NCBI RefSeq assembly: GCF_041200175.1 | Contig: NZ_CP165727.1 | Coordinates: 8,178,001-8,242,000, forward strand | DNA from: Streptomyces sp. R33 | Lineage (GTDB): Bacteria; Actinomycetota; Actinomycetes; Streptomycetales; Streptomycetaceae | DNA length: 64,000 nt | Direction of reading: 5' to 3' | Part shown: in pieces, positions 50,851 through 60,381 of the stretch | Position numbering within the stretch: the first letter of the stretch is position 1 | Layout of the letters: each line of letters opens with the position of its first letter | The notes under the pieces: generated by a model | Seen by the model: only the letters and a program-made list of their open reading frames with translations | Databases searched by the model: none | What the model was told of the DNA's origin: nothing | Made by a program: the position numbers and the translations under genes

Positions 50851-51346
50851 GCGTGCTCACCCCGCACGACTAGGTACTGGCCGCCGCTCGTTGTGTGGCT
50901 GGGCGGCGGCTGTGGTGGGGGCTGCGGGTCGGGTGGTGTGGCTTGCGGCGTGGCCGGGGGCCGCGATGGTGAGGGCTGCGGCGGTTGCGATGAGGGCGAG
51001 CATCGCCCGTGTCGTGTGGCGGTTCATGCATGCCTCGACGATCTTGCCGTAATCGGGGCAGCGTGGTCACAAGGCCGGTCCAGCACCGTGGTGACCGCGA
51101 GGGCGGGCCAAGAGCGCGCCGCAGCCTTGACCAAGACGGCCCTCAGTCGGCGTCCGCCGCCGGCTGATGGCCGCGCCGATCGCACCGCGGCTGCCGAACA
51201 GGCGACGAGCGGGCGGTTCGGGCTGTTTGACCTGCACTGATGGCGAGATCTCGGTCAGGTGTGGCTGATAATCGTTCGGGACGTACTTGGGGCTGGGGGC
51301 GCATCCGGTAGGTGCGGCCGCCGAGACGTCGAGGTGGGGGGATCCT
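50851..51346. other. spacer, no gene recognised
   Basis: A Gly/Ala-rich plus-strand frame lacks a start with ribosome binding site. The last bases carry a G-rich leader (gaggtgggggga) that serves the AraC gene. Confidence 0.4.
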
Positions 51347-52354
51347 ATGGGACTGCAGGTTACGTCGGATGCTGTCGAGGCACGTGAGGACAGGTTCGAT
51401 TGGTTTTGCGAGACAGTGTCCAACGATGTGATGCCTGTGACGCTCAGCACCAGCCATGCGGCCGACTTCCAGGCGAGTGTGACCCACCTTGATCTCGGCG
51501 TGGCAGGGCTGGGCGCTGTGGCTTGCTCACCAGTGCTCTCGCGCCGAACCTTGTCTCATGTTCGGCGCGGCGATCCCGAGCACTTGCAGCTGGCGCTCAT
51601 CACCAAAGGTACGTTCAGGATCTCTCAGCGCGGCAACGACTCGGTGCTCGCGGGGGGACTCGTACTCACGGACACGTCGCGACCGAGTGAGGGGGCTTGT
51701 ATAGGTGGGCAGGTTGAGACGGTCATCATGCGGATTCCACGCCAGGCCCTGGCGCTGAGTTCGAACCGGGTGGACAGACTCCTTGGGCAGAGCCTGGCCG
51801 CAGACGCGGGCTCAGGGGCGATCCTCGCCGACTTCATGAAGTCGCTGCTCACCCGCGGCCCGGGTACTCACCCGGAAGAGTTGCGCAGGATGGGGTCCGT
51901 CACCCTCGACTTGGCCACGGCGTTCCTTGCGCAGCGGCTCGGGGACCCCGGTGAGGCGCCTGCCGAGACTCGTGCTCAGGAGATGCTGCAGCGGGTGTAC
52001 CGCTTCATCGAGAACAATCTCTGTGATCCGGGCCTGACCCTTCAGATGATCGCCGATCGACACAACATATCCCTGCGGTCTCTCCATACGCTCTTCCAGG
52101 GCGAGCCCCTGACCATCGCGGCGCACATCCGCCAAAACCGTCTGAAGCGCGCCCACACCGACCTTGCGAGCGCGGAGCTGAGCCGTCAGCCCGTCCAGAC
52201 GATCGCGGCCCGCTGGGGCTTCTCCAACGCCACCGCGTTCAGCCGGGCGTTCCGCGTAGCCTACGGCGTCACGCCTACCGAGCACCGTGAACTCTCCCTG
52301 GCCGCCTCACGCCACGCAGAGCACAAGTCCCCTGGCCCTCCACCCACGCCATGA
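51347..52354 (+). CDS. AraC-family regulator
   Basis: 335 residues. N-terminal sensor domain of the AraC-binding-like type used by the NitR/FeaR-like group: FDWFCETVSNDVMPVTLSTS, LQLALITKGTFRISQRGNDS. The C-terminal double HTH spans about 225-325 (LTLQMIADRHNISLRSLHTL, TIAARWGFSNATAFSRAFRV). ATG 51347 has GAGGTGGGGGGA upstream. No neighbour in the usual divergent position, so the target is unknown. Confidence 0.9.
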   Translation: MGLQVTSDAVEAREDRFDWFCETVSNDVMPVTLSTSHAADFQASVTHLDLGVAGLGAVACSPVLSRRTLSHVRRGDPEHLQLALITKGTFRISQRGNDSVLAGGLVLTDTSRPSEGACIGGQVETVIMRIPRQALALSSNRVDRLLGQSLAADAGSGAILADFMKSLLTRGPGTHPEELRRMGSVTLDLATAFLAQRLGDPGEAPAETRAQEMLQRVYRFIENNLCDPGLTLQMIADRHNISLRSLHTLFQGEPLTIAAHIRQNRLKRAHTDLASAELSRQPVQTIAARWGFSNATAFSRAFRVAYGVTPTEHRELSLAASRHAEHKSPGPPPTP

Positions 52355-52439
52355 GCGCTGCCCGCACGGCCCTGACTTCGTCACTGGAGAGACCGTCCCC
52401 ATCTGAACGGGTCCATGGGCGGTAGACCAGCTGCCTCCG

Positions 52440-52900
52440 CCGTTCGGACTCGGCCGGAGCCGATGTCCCGCGACAGCCGCCGTTGCCGGCCCCGCCACTC
52501 AAGGCGTCGCTGCCGTTGCCGCCGTTGATGACCTCCTCGCTGCGCCATGCTGGTGAGGGTGTTGAACGTGCGGCTGTCGACGATGGCGGAGCCATGGGCG
52601 TCATCCACGGTGGTGTCGGCCGCCGCGTTGTTGTTCCCGGCCGCGAGATCCGGTTCGTTCGAGGTGGCCGTGGCCGTGGCCGTGGCCACGGCCACGCCGG
52701 AGATGGCCCGCCCCGCGGCTGTGGGCCCGACGACCACGGTCGGGTGGCGCCGGCGCCGGGCTGGAGGGCGCCGAGCGTGCCGGTGGTGTCTGGCCGTGAT
52801 GGTGCAGGTGCCGTGGCTGGGTGTCGCCGAGACCACCGCGCCGGGGCCGGTGAGGATGTCGGAGAGCGGGACTTCGGTGGCCGTGCGCGGCATTGACCAC
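52440..52900 (-). pseudogene. remnant of a secreted DUF11/RTX-type protein
   Basis: Minus-strand pieces in different frames: VPLSDILTGPGAVVSATPSH and GALQPGAGATR (DUF11-like), then GRAISGVAVATATATATSNE, and in another frame EEVINGGNGSDALSGGAGNG (calcium-binding RTX-type repeat). In intact proteins these follow in one frame. At least two frameshifts separate them. No start or signal peptide is seen. Confidence 0.6.
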
Positions 52901-52910
52901 CGCAGTACCT

Positions 52911-53342
52911 GAAAGGGGCGCCCCCGGTGCGGGCATATCGGGGGCGCTTTTGGGGTGTGGTGGCGGGCGGGTCAGCGCATGGACCGGATCCAGCGCCAGC
53001 CGCCTTCGCCCACGGTGACGGGCTGGCCGAATCCGGTGCCTGCCTTGTTGGTTTCGATCTTCGCACTAGGCCGGACGGGTCAAGCGACTCGGTCGCATCC
53101 GCCGCGGCATTGGCTGTCCGGTAGCCGGCCTACCACGTCGCCATCGACGTGCTGTTGTCCGCTGGCTTGGCCTGACGGAGCCGTGGACGCTGTGCCCGAG
53201 ACGACGGGACTGGACAGGGCTCCGCGTGGCTCAACCTGACCGACGTGTCAGGGGGTGGAGCGGATCACGGGCAAGGGCCTGAGTAGCATGCACCCGCCCG
53301 GTTACCAGGTTTGGGGTCCCGGCTGCGGCGCACAGCGCGCGA
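52911..53342. other. spacer, no gene recognised
   Basis: No supported gene. The segment ends at the start of a direct repeat (53343) that recurs at 56980. Confidence 0.4.
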
Positions 53343-53440
53343 TGGCCACCTACCCCGAAGTCATCGTGCTCACCGGCCTGTTCACCTCCCCGCACTGGCG
53401 CGACCACCCCAACTGCCTGCAGAGGCAGCACGCCGTTTAG

Positions 53441-54439
53441 GAGTTGTCCGGCCGATCATGTGACTACTCCATGCTCGGGTCGTTGATGTGGGCATGGGGC
53501 GGGGTGATCTGAGTGATGCCGAGTGGGAACGGTTGCGGCCGTTCCTTCCGGTCAGCAACAGGCGTTGTGGCAGGTGGCGGGATCGCCGACAGGTGATCGA
53601 CGGGATTCTGCACCGGGTTCGGACCGGTGTTCACTGGCGTGACCTGCCCGAACGGTTCGGGCCGTGGAAGACCGTCTACGAACGGCACCGGCTGTGGTCG
53701 GCCGACGGAACGTGGGAGCGCCTGCTCCAGCAGGTCCAGGCCGCGGCCGATGCGGCGGGTGAGATCGACTGGGACGTATCAGTCGACTCCTCCATCGTGC
53801 GGGCGCATCAGCACGCGGCGGGTGCCCGCACCGACCCACCGCCGGCCCCCGCGTCAAAGGGGGACGGGCCAGAAGAACACCAGCACGAGACACCGTGGCA
53901 GAGCCTCGTCGCCCGCCTGGTGGAGGTGGTGCTGGAGGTGAGGGCCTGGGCCGCTCGCGCGGCGGGTTCACGACCAAGCTCCACCTGAGCGCGGACGGCC
54001 GCTGCCGCCCACTGTCCTTGATCGTCACACCAGGACAGCGGGCCGACTGCACCCAGTTCCAACCCGTACTGGAGAAGATCCGCGTCCCCAAACTCGGGCC
54101 GGGCCGGCCCCGCAAGAAGCCCGACAGCGTCGCGGCGGACAAGGCCTACAGCAACGGGCCGTGCCGCCAGTACCTGCGGAGACGGGGCATCCGGCACACG
54201 ATCCCGGAGAAGACCGACAGCCAGGCCGCCCGCCTGCGCAAAGGATCACGCGGCGGGCGGCCACCCGGATTCGACGGAGACCGCTACAAGAAGCGCAACA
54301 CCGTTGAGAGGGCTATCAACCGGCTCAAACAGCACCGGGCGGTGGCCACCCGCTACGACAAGCGCGGCTACGTCTACCTCGGCACGGCCACGGCCGCCGC
54401 CCTCGTGATCTGGCTCCGCACATGATCGGCCGGACATCC
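53441..54439 (+). mobile_element. IS5-family element inside repeat copy A
   Basis: 999 bp with inverted repeats GAGTTGTCCGGCCGATCATG and GGATGTCCGGCCGATCATGT (read inward), flanked by TAG on both sides (53438-53440 and 54440-54442). The uninterrupted repeat copy B at 57070-57090 shows the empty site. Carries a two-frame transposase. Confidence 0.88.
53488..54425 (+). CDS. IS5-family transposase in two overlapping frames
   Basis: Frame 1 (53488-53988) contains SDAEWERLRPFLPVSNRRCG, HRVRTGVHWRDLPERFGPWK and the first Asp in WDVSVDSSIVRAHQHAAGAR. Frame 2 (up to 54425) has GRSRGGFTTKLHLSADGRCR, SVAADKAYSNGPCRQYLRRR with the second Asp, and KKRNTVERAINRLKQHRAVA with the Glu. The switch must lie between about 53880 and 53950. 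Both frames are otherwise intact, so a working enzyme by frameshifting is plausible. Confidence 0.85.
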
Positions 54440-54559
54440 TAGGCGTTGCCCAGACCCAGCTCGGGCCGGGACTGGTCCGGAAACTGCCACCTTCACTGCG
54501 AATCCTGGAGCAGGGCGTCTCAGCACCCTGACTTCAGTGAAGTTCCGACTGGACCTCGG

Positions 54560-54853
54560 TCAGTCGATGCCTTCGACGATGCGGAAGTCGCGCTCGACGC
54601 CGTCGGAGAGGGCGACCAGCGCCTCCTGGTAGGCCGCACTCTCGTGCGCCGCGACGGCCTGCTCGAAGCTGTCGAACTCGATCAGGACGGTGCGCTCGGC
54701 GATTCCGGCGTCATGCGCCACGACCCGACCGCCACGGGAGAGGACCCGGCCGCCCCCGGCCTTGACGGCCGGAGGGGCCAGCTTGTTGTAAGCAGCCAGC
54801 TTCTCGGGGTCTGAAATGGTGCGGTAGACGCTGACCCAGTAGCCCTTGGGCAT
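54560..54853 (-). CDS. DUF1330 (dimeric alpha-beta barrel) protein
   Basis: 97 residues: KGYWVSVYRTISDPEKLAAY and NKLAPPAVKAGGGRVLSRGG, ERTVLIEFDSFEQAVAAHES, AAYQEALVALSDGVERDFRI. This is DUF1330, a ferredoxin-like dimeric fold related to antibiotic-biosynthesis monooxygenases; activity unknown. GGAGGT lies about 4 bases before the ATG at 54851-54853. It follows the MFS gene by 33 bases on the same strand, as the third gene of the MarR-MFS-DUF1330 operon. Confidence 0.88.
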   Translation of the reverse strand: MPKGYWVSVYRTISDPEKLAAYNKLAPPAVKAGGGRVLSRGGRVVAHDAGIAERTVLIEFDSFEQAVAAHESAAYQEALVALSDGVERDFRIVEGID

Positions 54854-54886
54854 GGAACCTCCAGTGTTGGGATGAGTGCATCTGAC

Positions 54887-56320
54887 TTACGGGTTGGTCT
54901 CGGACGAGCGTCGGCGGGCGAGAGCGAGGCTTGTCAGCGTCGTGATCGCCATGGCGCCGATGCCGACCAGCGCCGCGGTGGTGTAGGCGCTGTCGTCGGG
55001 GAAGAGGTGGCCGGGGCCGGTGCCCGCGGCGAGGATCAGGCCGCCGATGGCGCTGCCCAGGGAGTACCCGACGCTGCGGACGACGTAGTTGAAGCTCATG
55101 GCGCTCGACGTCTCGCTCTTGGGGGTGACGGCCAGGATGACGCCGGGCATCGCGGCCGAGAAGCCGCCGACGCCGAAGCCGAGCACGCCCATCGCCGCGA
55201 ACAGTTCGGCCAGGTCCGACCGGGCCGCCGCGAACAGGGCGAACCCGCCGCCGACCACGACGGCGCTGCCGGCCAGGAGCAGGGGATCGGCGATCCGCCT
55301 CCGGACCCGCGGCGTGAGCTTGCCGGCGACGAACCCCAGCACCGAGAACGGGATGAGGACCAGCCCGGCGACGAAGGTCGTCAGCCCGAAGCCGTAGCCG
55401 GCGCCGTGCGGCGTCTGCGCGTACCGGGTGATGAGCGTGAGCAGGAGGTACATGCCGATCCCGCCGACGAACATGGCGAGGTTCGCCCCGGCGACCGCCG
55501 GGTGCCGCACCGCCCGCACATCGACCAGGGGCGTCGTGCTGCGCAGCTCGATGACGGCCCAGACGCAGAGCAGCACCACCGCGACGACGGCGAGGCCCGC
55601 CGCCACGGCGAGGTGCCGGCTCCACAGATTCCGTTCGCCGGCGAGGAACAGCACCAGGAGCAGCGCAGCGGCCAGGACGACCGCGCCTGCCACGTCCACG
55701 TGGTCGGAGCGGCCTTCGGGGGCTTCGGGCATGGAGCGCCACGCGGTCAGGAGGGCGGCGGCGGTGACGACCAGGCCGAAGCCGTAGGCGGCCCGTACAC
55801 CGCCGAGCTCGGCGAGCAGTGCGGCCAGCGGGTAGCCGACGCCGGCCCCGATGATCGAGACCACCGAGATCAGGGCGATCACGCCCGCGCTGCGCTCCTC
55901 GGGGAGGTGGTCCCGGGCCACGCCCATCATCAGCGCCGTCAGCCCGAGCCCGACGCCCTGGGCCGCCCTGCCGACCAGCAGCCACGCGAACGGCAGCGGC
56001 AGCACGGTGAGCGCGCTGCCGGCGACGACGACCGCCAGCGTGGCGAGGATCGTGGCCCGCCGATGCCGGCCGGCTCCGAGTCGGCCCAGGACCGGCGTGG
56101 CGACGGCGCCGCTGAGCAGCGCGACGGTCAGCGTCCACTGCGCGCTGGCGAGCGAGACGTGGAACGAGGTCGCGACGCTGGTGATGAGCGGCGTCCCGAG
56201 GCTGGCGACCGCCGCCACGACCAGAGCGATGAACATCAGGGCGGGGACCAGCAGCCGCGCCTCGGAACGCGCCACCGGTAACGCCTTCACCGCGACCCCG
56301 CCGACCGGCTGCCCGGTCAC
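54887..56320 (-). CDS. MFS drug-efflux transporter (DHA2-like)
   Basis: 477 residues with about 14 membrane helices, typical of the DHA2 group. Hallmarks: LGTPLITSVATSFHVSLASA, QWTLTVALLSGAVATPVLGR with the motif A loop (LGAGRHRRATI), and the motif-C-like GAGVGYPLAALLAELGG. It should pump a hydrophobic compound out in exchange for protons; the substrate is unknown. The GTG start overlaps the MarR stop (GTGA), so it is translationally coupled to the regulator upstream. Confidence 0.92.
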   Translation of the reverse strand: MTGQPVGGVAVKALPVARSEARLLVPALMFIALVVAAVASLGTPLITSVATSFHVSLASAQWTLTVALLSGAVATPVLGRLGAGRHRRATILATLAVVVAGSALTVLPLPFAWLLVGRAAQGVGLGLTALMMGVARDHLPEERSAGVIALISVVSIIGAGVGYPLAALLAELGGVRAAYGFGLVVTAAALLTAWRSMPEAPEGRSDHVDVAGAVVLAAALLLVLFLAGERNLWSRHLAVAAGLAVVAVVLLCVWAVIELRSTTPLVDVRAVRHPAVAGANLAMFVGGIGMYLLLTLITRYAQTPHGAGYGFGLTTFVAGLVLIPFSVLGFVAGKLTPRVRRRIADPLLLAGSAVVVGGGFALFAAARSDLAELFAAMGVLGFGVGGFSAAMPGVILAVTPKSETSSAMSFNYVVRSVGYSLGSAIGGLILAAGTGPGHLFPDDSAYTTAALVGIGAMAITTLTSLALARRRSSETNP

Positions 56321-56775
56321 TGCTTCGGCCCTTCGCGGTCCTGGCTTTCGAGCTCTGCCAGATGCTTCAGCGCCGGAAGGGCCGCCACCAGCGCCTCGAC
56401 CTCGTCGCCGGTGAGCTCGCCGATCAACCGCTCGAACGCGTGGACGCCCGCCTGGCGCCGTGTCCGGACATAGGAGGCGCCGGCCTCGGTCAGGCACACC
56501 AGCGTGACCCGCTTGTCGGACGCGTCGCCCCGCCGCTCGACCAGGCCGGACTCCTCCATCACCCGGACCAGGGCGGTCATCGCAGGCTGGGTGACGCCCT
56601 CGACCGCGGCCAGATCGGTGATGCGCCGCGGGCCGGTCCGGTCCAGGGTGGCCAGGGTGGCGGCGGACGTCAGGCTCATGTCCCGGGGCAGGCGTCTCGC
56701 GGCCCTGGTGGCCAGGCCGTAGAGGGCTGCCCCGATGGCGGCGGACGCACCAGGAGCGGTGTCTTGGCGACTCAT
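56317..56775 (-). CDS. MarR-family transcriptional regulator
   Basis: 152 residues. The winged HTH spans about 40-110: SLTSAATLATLDRTGPRRIT, LAAVEGVTQPAMTALVRVME, SGLVERRGDASDKRVTLVCL (wing). It should repress the MFS operon and be released by the transported compound or a relative. Its promoter region has an AT-rich palindrome (56799-56814), out of character for the host DNA. ATG 56773-56775. Confidence 0.93.
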   Translation of the reverse strand: MSRQDTAPGASAAIGAALYGLATRAARRLPRDMSLTSAATLATLDRTGPRRITDLAAVEGVTQPAMTALVRVMEESGLVERRGDASDKRVTLVCLTEAGASYVRTRRQAGVHAFERLIGELTGDEVEALVAALPALKHLAELESQDREGPKQ

Positions 56776-56798
56776 GCTCGAAGCATAGCGTTTTTATA

Positions 56799-56814
56799 TT
56801 CATAATTTATGGAA
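56799..56814. promoter_or_regulatory. likely MarR operator
   Basis: TTCATAATTTATGGAA, an imperfect palindrome in a stretch of about 25 bases with almost no G or C, 23 bases upstream of the MarR start. Confidence 0.6.
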
Positions 56815-56979
56815 ATGGTCGACTGCGCTGTGGCGGCGCCAAGGAGAGTGACCCCGGATCTCAAGATTCCCGAGATAGCCGCGGGGAGCCTCTTCGGTAG
56901 AGGTGGAACCGCCGACTCCAAGTGCTGGTCGAGGACACGTTCGGTGATCCCCACCGTCCCTCCGAGCCCCGAATCGAAG

Positions 56980-57110
56980 TGGCCACCTACCCCGAAGTCG
57001 TAGTACTCACCGGACTGTTCACCTCCCCGCACTGGCGCGACCACCCCCAACTGCCTGCAGAGGCAGCATGCCGTTTTGGCGTTTCTCAGACCCAGCTCGG
57101 GCCGAATCTG
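56980..57110 (+). repeat. direct repeat copy B
   Basis: Second copy of the repeat at 53343. It is uninterrupted, and its right edge (cagacccagctcgggccg) matches 54452-54470. It ends near a prenyl-synthase remnant. Confidence 0.8.
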
Positions 57111-57199
57111 CTCAGGAACCACCGGTCGCGCCATGATCGATGAGACGCGAACATGTACCCCTGGCGGCCCAGGCCGAACTGTGCGGTGCCAACGCCGGT

Positions 57200-57571
57200 T
57201 CTGGGTCGTCCGCAAGCAACGACGAGCCCACGGCCGTCACGGCACAGGACGCAGCGGCGGCGGAGCTCCCGGCGGCCCTGCACCACCGGCCCCGGCCCCG
57301 GCACCGGTCCCGCGCCCGCGCTCTGCCAGGACGCACAGCTGTGGCCGCAGCCGCTTCCTCCGGAGAAGAGGAAATCGCGCGACGTCTCGGCGATTTCCAC
57401 GGGAAAGCCGTGTGCGGCGGCGCTGCGGGCCCTGGCGTCCACGAACGCGGTGAGGACCGCGTCGACCTGCCCACGCAGGGAAGACAGGTCCGCCGGCGCG
57501 GTGGTGACGGTAGGGAGCTCACGCGATATCCATGGGCGGACTCCGGCTCTCGGTTTCGGGCGGTGCATCAC
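57200..57571 (-). pseudogene. polyprenyl synthetase N-terminal remnant
   Basis: From 57571 the minus strand reads APADLSSLRGQVDAVLTAFV, DARARSAAAHGFPVEIAETS and RDFLFSGG. This is the N-terminus of an FPP/GGPP-synthase-type enzyme before the GGKRLRP box. The box appears one frame over (RKRLRPQLCVLAERG), so a frameshift at about 57355 breaks the gene. The Asp-rich catalytic motifs are missing, and homology is lost before repeat copy B. Confidence 0.7.
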
Positions 57572-58368
57572 TCGCTCTCGCGGTAGTTCATGAACCAGTG
57601 GGTGTCGAAGTAGCGGGCCATCGTGAACGGGTGGTGCGGGTCGAGGAGGATGCGGCAGATGAACTCCGCAGCCGAGCAGTCGAAGGGGACGACCTCGTCA
57701 TCGAAGGTCCGGATGGCGACGGACCAGCGGTCTGGGTCGGTGCTGTCGTCGGTCTGCCAGCAGTACAGGTCCTCGTGCTCGGTGCTTGCCCAGATGAGCA
57801 GGCCGACCTCGCGGAGGTGGGTCCACGGCTCCTGGTTCAGGGTGAGGAATCCATCGAAGGCGCCTTCCCCGAATGTCTCCACCATGCGTTTGTAGTCGCC
57901 GGGAAGGCGCGTGCCCGCCCTTGCCTCGATCTGTGCCCAGTCGATGTCCGGTCGCTGCGGGGGCGAGGTCCAGGCGGTGATGGCGATAAGCCGCTCAACC
58001 CAGTCCTCGTCCCGGCCGGTCCCCCCTGTAGCAGGCACCTGCACGCGCCGCGGCGCGGCTGCCAGCACTGGCCGGACGACCCCCTGCGCGTCCCGAGCGG
58101 TCCCGGCGCCGATCCACTGACCTCCGTACGCCCATGCCCGAATCGTCTCGCCCCGGCCTTCGAGGACAGCGAGAAGAGCCGCCCCACGGGACTCGTCCAC
58201 GGTCGGGTCCGTGAATCCGTCCAAGACCAGGGTCCGTGGTGCCCCGTAGCGGTCGGCCAGCCTGTCCACGAGCACGTGCGGGTCGGTGTCCAGCGACAGG
58301 TGCAGAGATCCACTCGGGGTGTCGATCCGGTCCAGCAAGTCATTAAGCATCGATTGCGTTAGCTCCAT
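57568..58368 (-). CDS. SMI1/KNR4-family protein with N-terminal extension
   Basis: 266 residues. A SMI1/KNR4 (SUKH) domain occupies about 140-255: DWAQIEARAGTRLPGDYKRM, VETFGEGAFDGFLTLNQ, then VGLLIWASTEHEDLYCW and the C-terminal EFICRILLDPHHPFTMARYF. The first about 135 residues (LTQSMLNDLLDRIDTPSGSL, TLVLDGFTDPTVDESRG) are another, unrecognised domain. SUKH proteins are often immunity proteins against polymorphic toxins. ATG 58366-58368 has no clear Shine-Dalgarno; ATG 58396-58398 is the alternative. Confidence 0.78.
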   Translation of the reverse strand: MELTQSMLNDLLDRIDTPSGSLHLSLDTDPHVLVDRLADRYGAPRTLVLDGFTDPTVDESRGAALLAVLEGRGETIRAWAYGGQWIGAGTARDAQGVVRPVLAAAPRRVQVPATGGTGRDEDWVERLIAITAWTSPPQRPDIDWAQIEARAGTRLPGDYKRMVETFGEGAFDGFLTLNQEPWTHLREVGLLIWASTEHEDLYCWQTDDSTDPDRWSVAIRTFDDEVVPFDCSAAEFICRILLDPHHPFTMARYFDTHWFMNYRESE

Positions 58369-59146
58369 GACAGACAGGAAAGCGCACTTCACTGACATGG
58401 GCGGACCGGCCCAACAGTCTCAAGCGGCGCACTTCAGGTCAGCCGTCTCGGTCCAACATCAATGGCAGGAACGCAGTGGTTGTCCAACTTCCCCGGCAAA
58501 CACTTCAGGTTCGGTGTCAGAGGACAACTGCGCCGGCTGAGGCGGTGGTTTCGATCCTGGAGGCTCGGCAGTGAAGGGGACTGTTTGGAGATCCCTGCTG
58601 AGGAGTTCATCGGGGCCCGTGAGAGCGCGCACGGCCGCACTCGACGTCAGCCAGAGCCGAGGCGGTTCGTGATCCTTCAGCGGCAGTAGGGCTCACCCCC
58701 GTCGTAGCCGAGCCGAGCCGAGCCGAGCCGAGCCGTGGCGCAAGTCAGTACCAAGTCAACGGCAAGGCCCGGGGGAGACCGTGTCGTATCCGCTGTCGGC
58801 ATTCGATCCTGGAGTAAGCGAGCGTGTCACCCAGCAGTCCCTCCGAGCGGCCCCGCCCCCACGAGATGATCGTGGCTCACCGCGTCTTCTCCCGCGAGCG
58901 GACGCCACTGTCACCCCTGATTCAAGCCGTCCCACACGGCGCGACGGGCCGGGCGGCCGCGGTCGCGGACCGTTCGACCGCACACACAGGTTGTCGCACC
59001 GCCACCGCATCGGCGCCGCGGCAGGAGGGCTCCTACCCGAGGGAGGCGCTACGGATCGGACACCCGCTCGGGCCGACGACCGAACGGTGTCGGAACGCCG
59101 CCACCCGCCGCTCCCTCCGCACCCCGCTCGTTCGCGGAGCGACGCG
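58369..59146. other. 778-base spacer with a pentamer repeat
   Basis: No gene recognised. At 58707-58736 there are five perfect gccga units plus one variant. A plus-strand stretch at about 58540-58690 has coding-like content (WRLGSEGDCLEIPAEEFIGA) but no known family or start. Confidence 0.4.
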
Positions 59147-60082
59147 ATGACGGTACTCGGCTCCGCTCCCCATGACGTCCTGGACGCCTACCGCACCTGC
59201 GAGTTCGTCACCCTCGGCAAGAACGGAACCCCGTTGGCCTGGCCGACGGCCGTAGCCCGGCGCGAGGACGGGACGCTCCTGCTGACCACGTCCCTCGCCT
59301 TCGCGCAGAAAGCGCTGAACGTACGCCGCGACGGCCGGGTCGCACTGCTCTTCTCCGACCCGACGGGCAGCGGGATGGACCGGGCCCCACAAGTGTTCGT
59401 CAGCGGCCGCGCCCACTGCCCTGACACGATCATGGCGAGCCCGGAAGGGGCCGAGGAATACTGGCGCAGGCTGTTCGAACGCCAGCCGCACAGCCGCTCC
59501 TACCTCAAGCGCCCCATGAGGCCCATGATGTCCTGGTACTACCTGCGCCTCCTCATCACCGTCGAGCCCGAGCGGGTGAGCGTACGGCCGAGTCTGGAGG
59601 AACTGCTCCAGGAAGAGGCACCGGCTCCCGCAACCACCACACAGGCGCTGCCCGGAGCCGCGCAACTCGGCGGCCAGCCCACGGCGGTGCTCGCCGGCCG
59701 GGACGCCTCGGGTGCTCCGCTGCTCGCCCGTACACGCCCGCAGCCGACACCGCCGGGCTACCTGGTCGAGGTGCCTTCGGACTGTCCTGTCGAGCCGGGA
59801 CCGGCCAGTCTGCTGGTGCACCGGCACGACGAACAACTCAACCACATGTACAACGCGCTCGTACGGGGAGAACTGCGACGGTCCGACTCGGGCTGGCTCC
59901 TCACGCCGTCCACCGTGATCGAACCCATGGGGTCGGGCCGGGTCAGTGATGCCCTGCGGGTCCTGCGCCAGACGAAGCGGTCCACCGACCGCTACCTCGA
60001 GCGGCGCGGCCTGCACCGCCCGAAGGTGCAATGGGATGAGTTCCGTGCCCTCGCCGCGCCCACGCACACAGGGCGGAGCTGA
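59147..60082 (+). CDS. FMN/F420-binding split-barrel (pyridoxamine-phosphate-oxidase-like) protein
   Basis: 311 residues. The N-terminal about 150 form a PPOX-like split barrel: CEFVTLGKNGTPLAWPTAVA, LLLTTSLAFAQKALNVRRDG, RVALLFSDPTGSGMDRAPQV and a final VSGRAHCP strand. The flavin could be FMN or F420. The C-terminal about 130 residues (LLVHRHDEQLNHMYNALVRG, RVSDALRVLRQTKRSTDRYL) are not recognised. GGAG lies 8 bases before ATG 59147. Role unknown; small-molecule reduction is a reasonable guess. Confidence 0.75.
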   Translation: MTVLGSAPHDVLDAYRTCEFVTLGKNGTPLAWPTAVARREDGTLLLTTSLAFAQKALNVRRDGRVALLFSDPTGSGMDRAPQVFVSGRAHCPDTIMASPEGAEEYWRRLFERQPHSRSYLKRPMRPMMSWYYLRLLITVEPERVSVRPSLEELLQEEAPAPATTTQALPGAAQLGGQPTAVLAGRDASGAPLLARTRPQPTPPGYLVEVPSDCPVEPGPASLLVHRHDEQLNHMYNALVRGELRRSDSGWLLTPSTVIEPMGSGRVSDALRVLRQTKRSTDRYLERRGLHRPKVQWDEFRALAAPTHTGRS

Positions 60083-60381
60083 CCATGCAAAACCACCACT
60101 CCGCTCGGAAGGAATCGCCGTGCGAGCCCTGATCGGCCACCTCACCATCGCTTTGGCCCGCCTCGGGCGTCGCTCTGCTCACCCGGCGCTTCCCGCACCT
60201 TCGAACCGGGCTCGCTTGTTCGCCGTCATGAAGTCTCCCCACCATTGACCACCGATCCGGATCGTCGGGTCGCGCGGACCGATGGCGCAGCCGGGGAAAA
60301 GGGACGGACGAGGTTCTCACCATTCCCCACACCGCCGCCGGAGATCATCCACGGCGCTGCGCCGTTTACGATGTGGTTGTC

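Larger units (their letters stand above)
53343..54470 (+). repeat. direct repeat copy A, interrupted by an IS5-family element
   Basis: 53343-53440 plus 54441-54470 matches 56980-57110 with few differences; shared pieces include tggccacctaccccgaagtc, ctgttcacctccccgcactg and cagacccagctcgggccg. Without the element the two copies align through the junction. The plus frame (TYPEVIVLTGLFTSPHWRDH) is the same in both but is not a recognised protein. Confidence 0.8.

Noticed and set aside
54887..56803. A longer N-terminal extension of the MFS gene
   Set aside because: The extra codons lie inside the MarR gene. The GTG at 56318-56320, overlapping the MarR stop, fits the family N-terminus.
57568..57571. 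TGATG overlap taken as coupling between the SMI1/KNR4 gene and the prenyl-synthase remnant
   Set aside because: The downstream frame is frameshifted and truncated, so the overlap is probably chance.
58707..58736. gccga repeat as an iteron or origin
   Set aside because: It is a short simple-sequence run without AT-rich DNA or a replication gene near.
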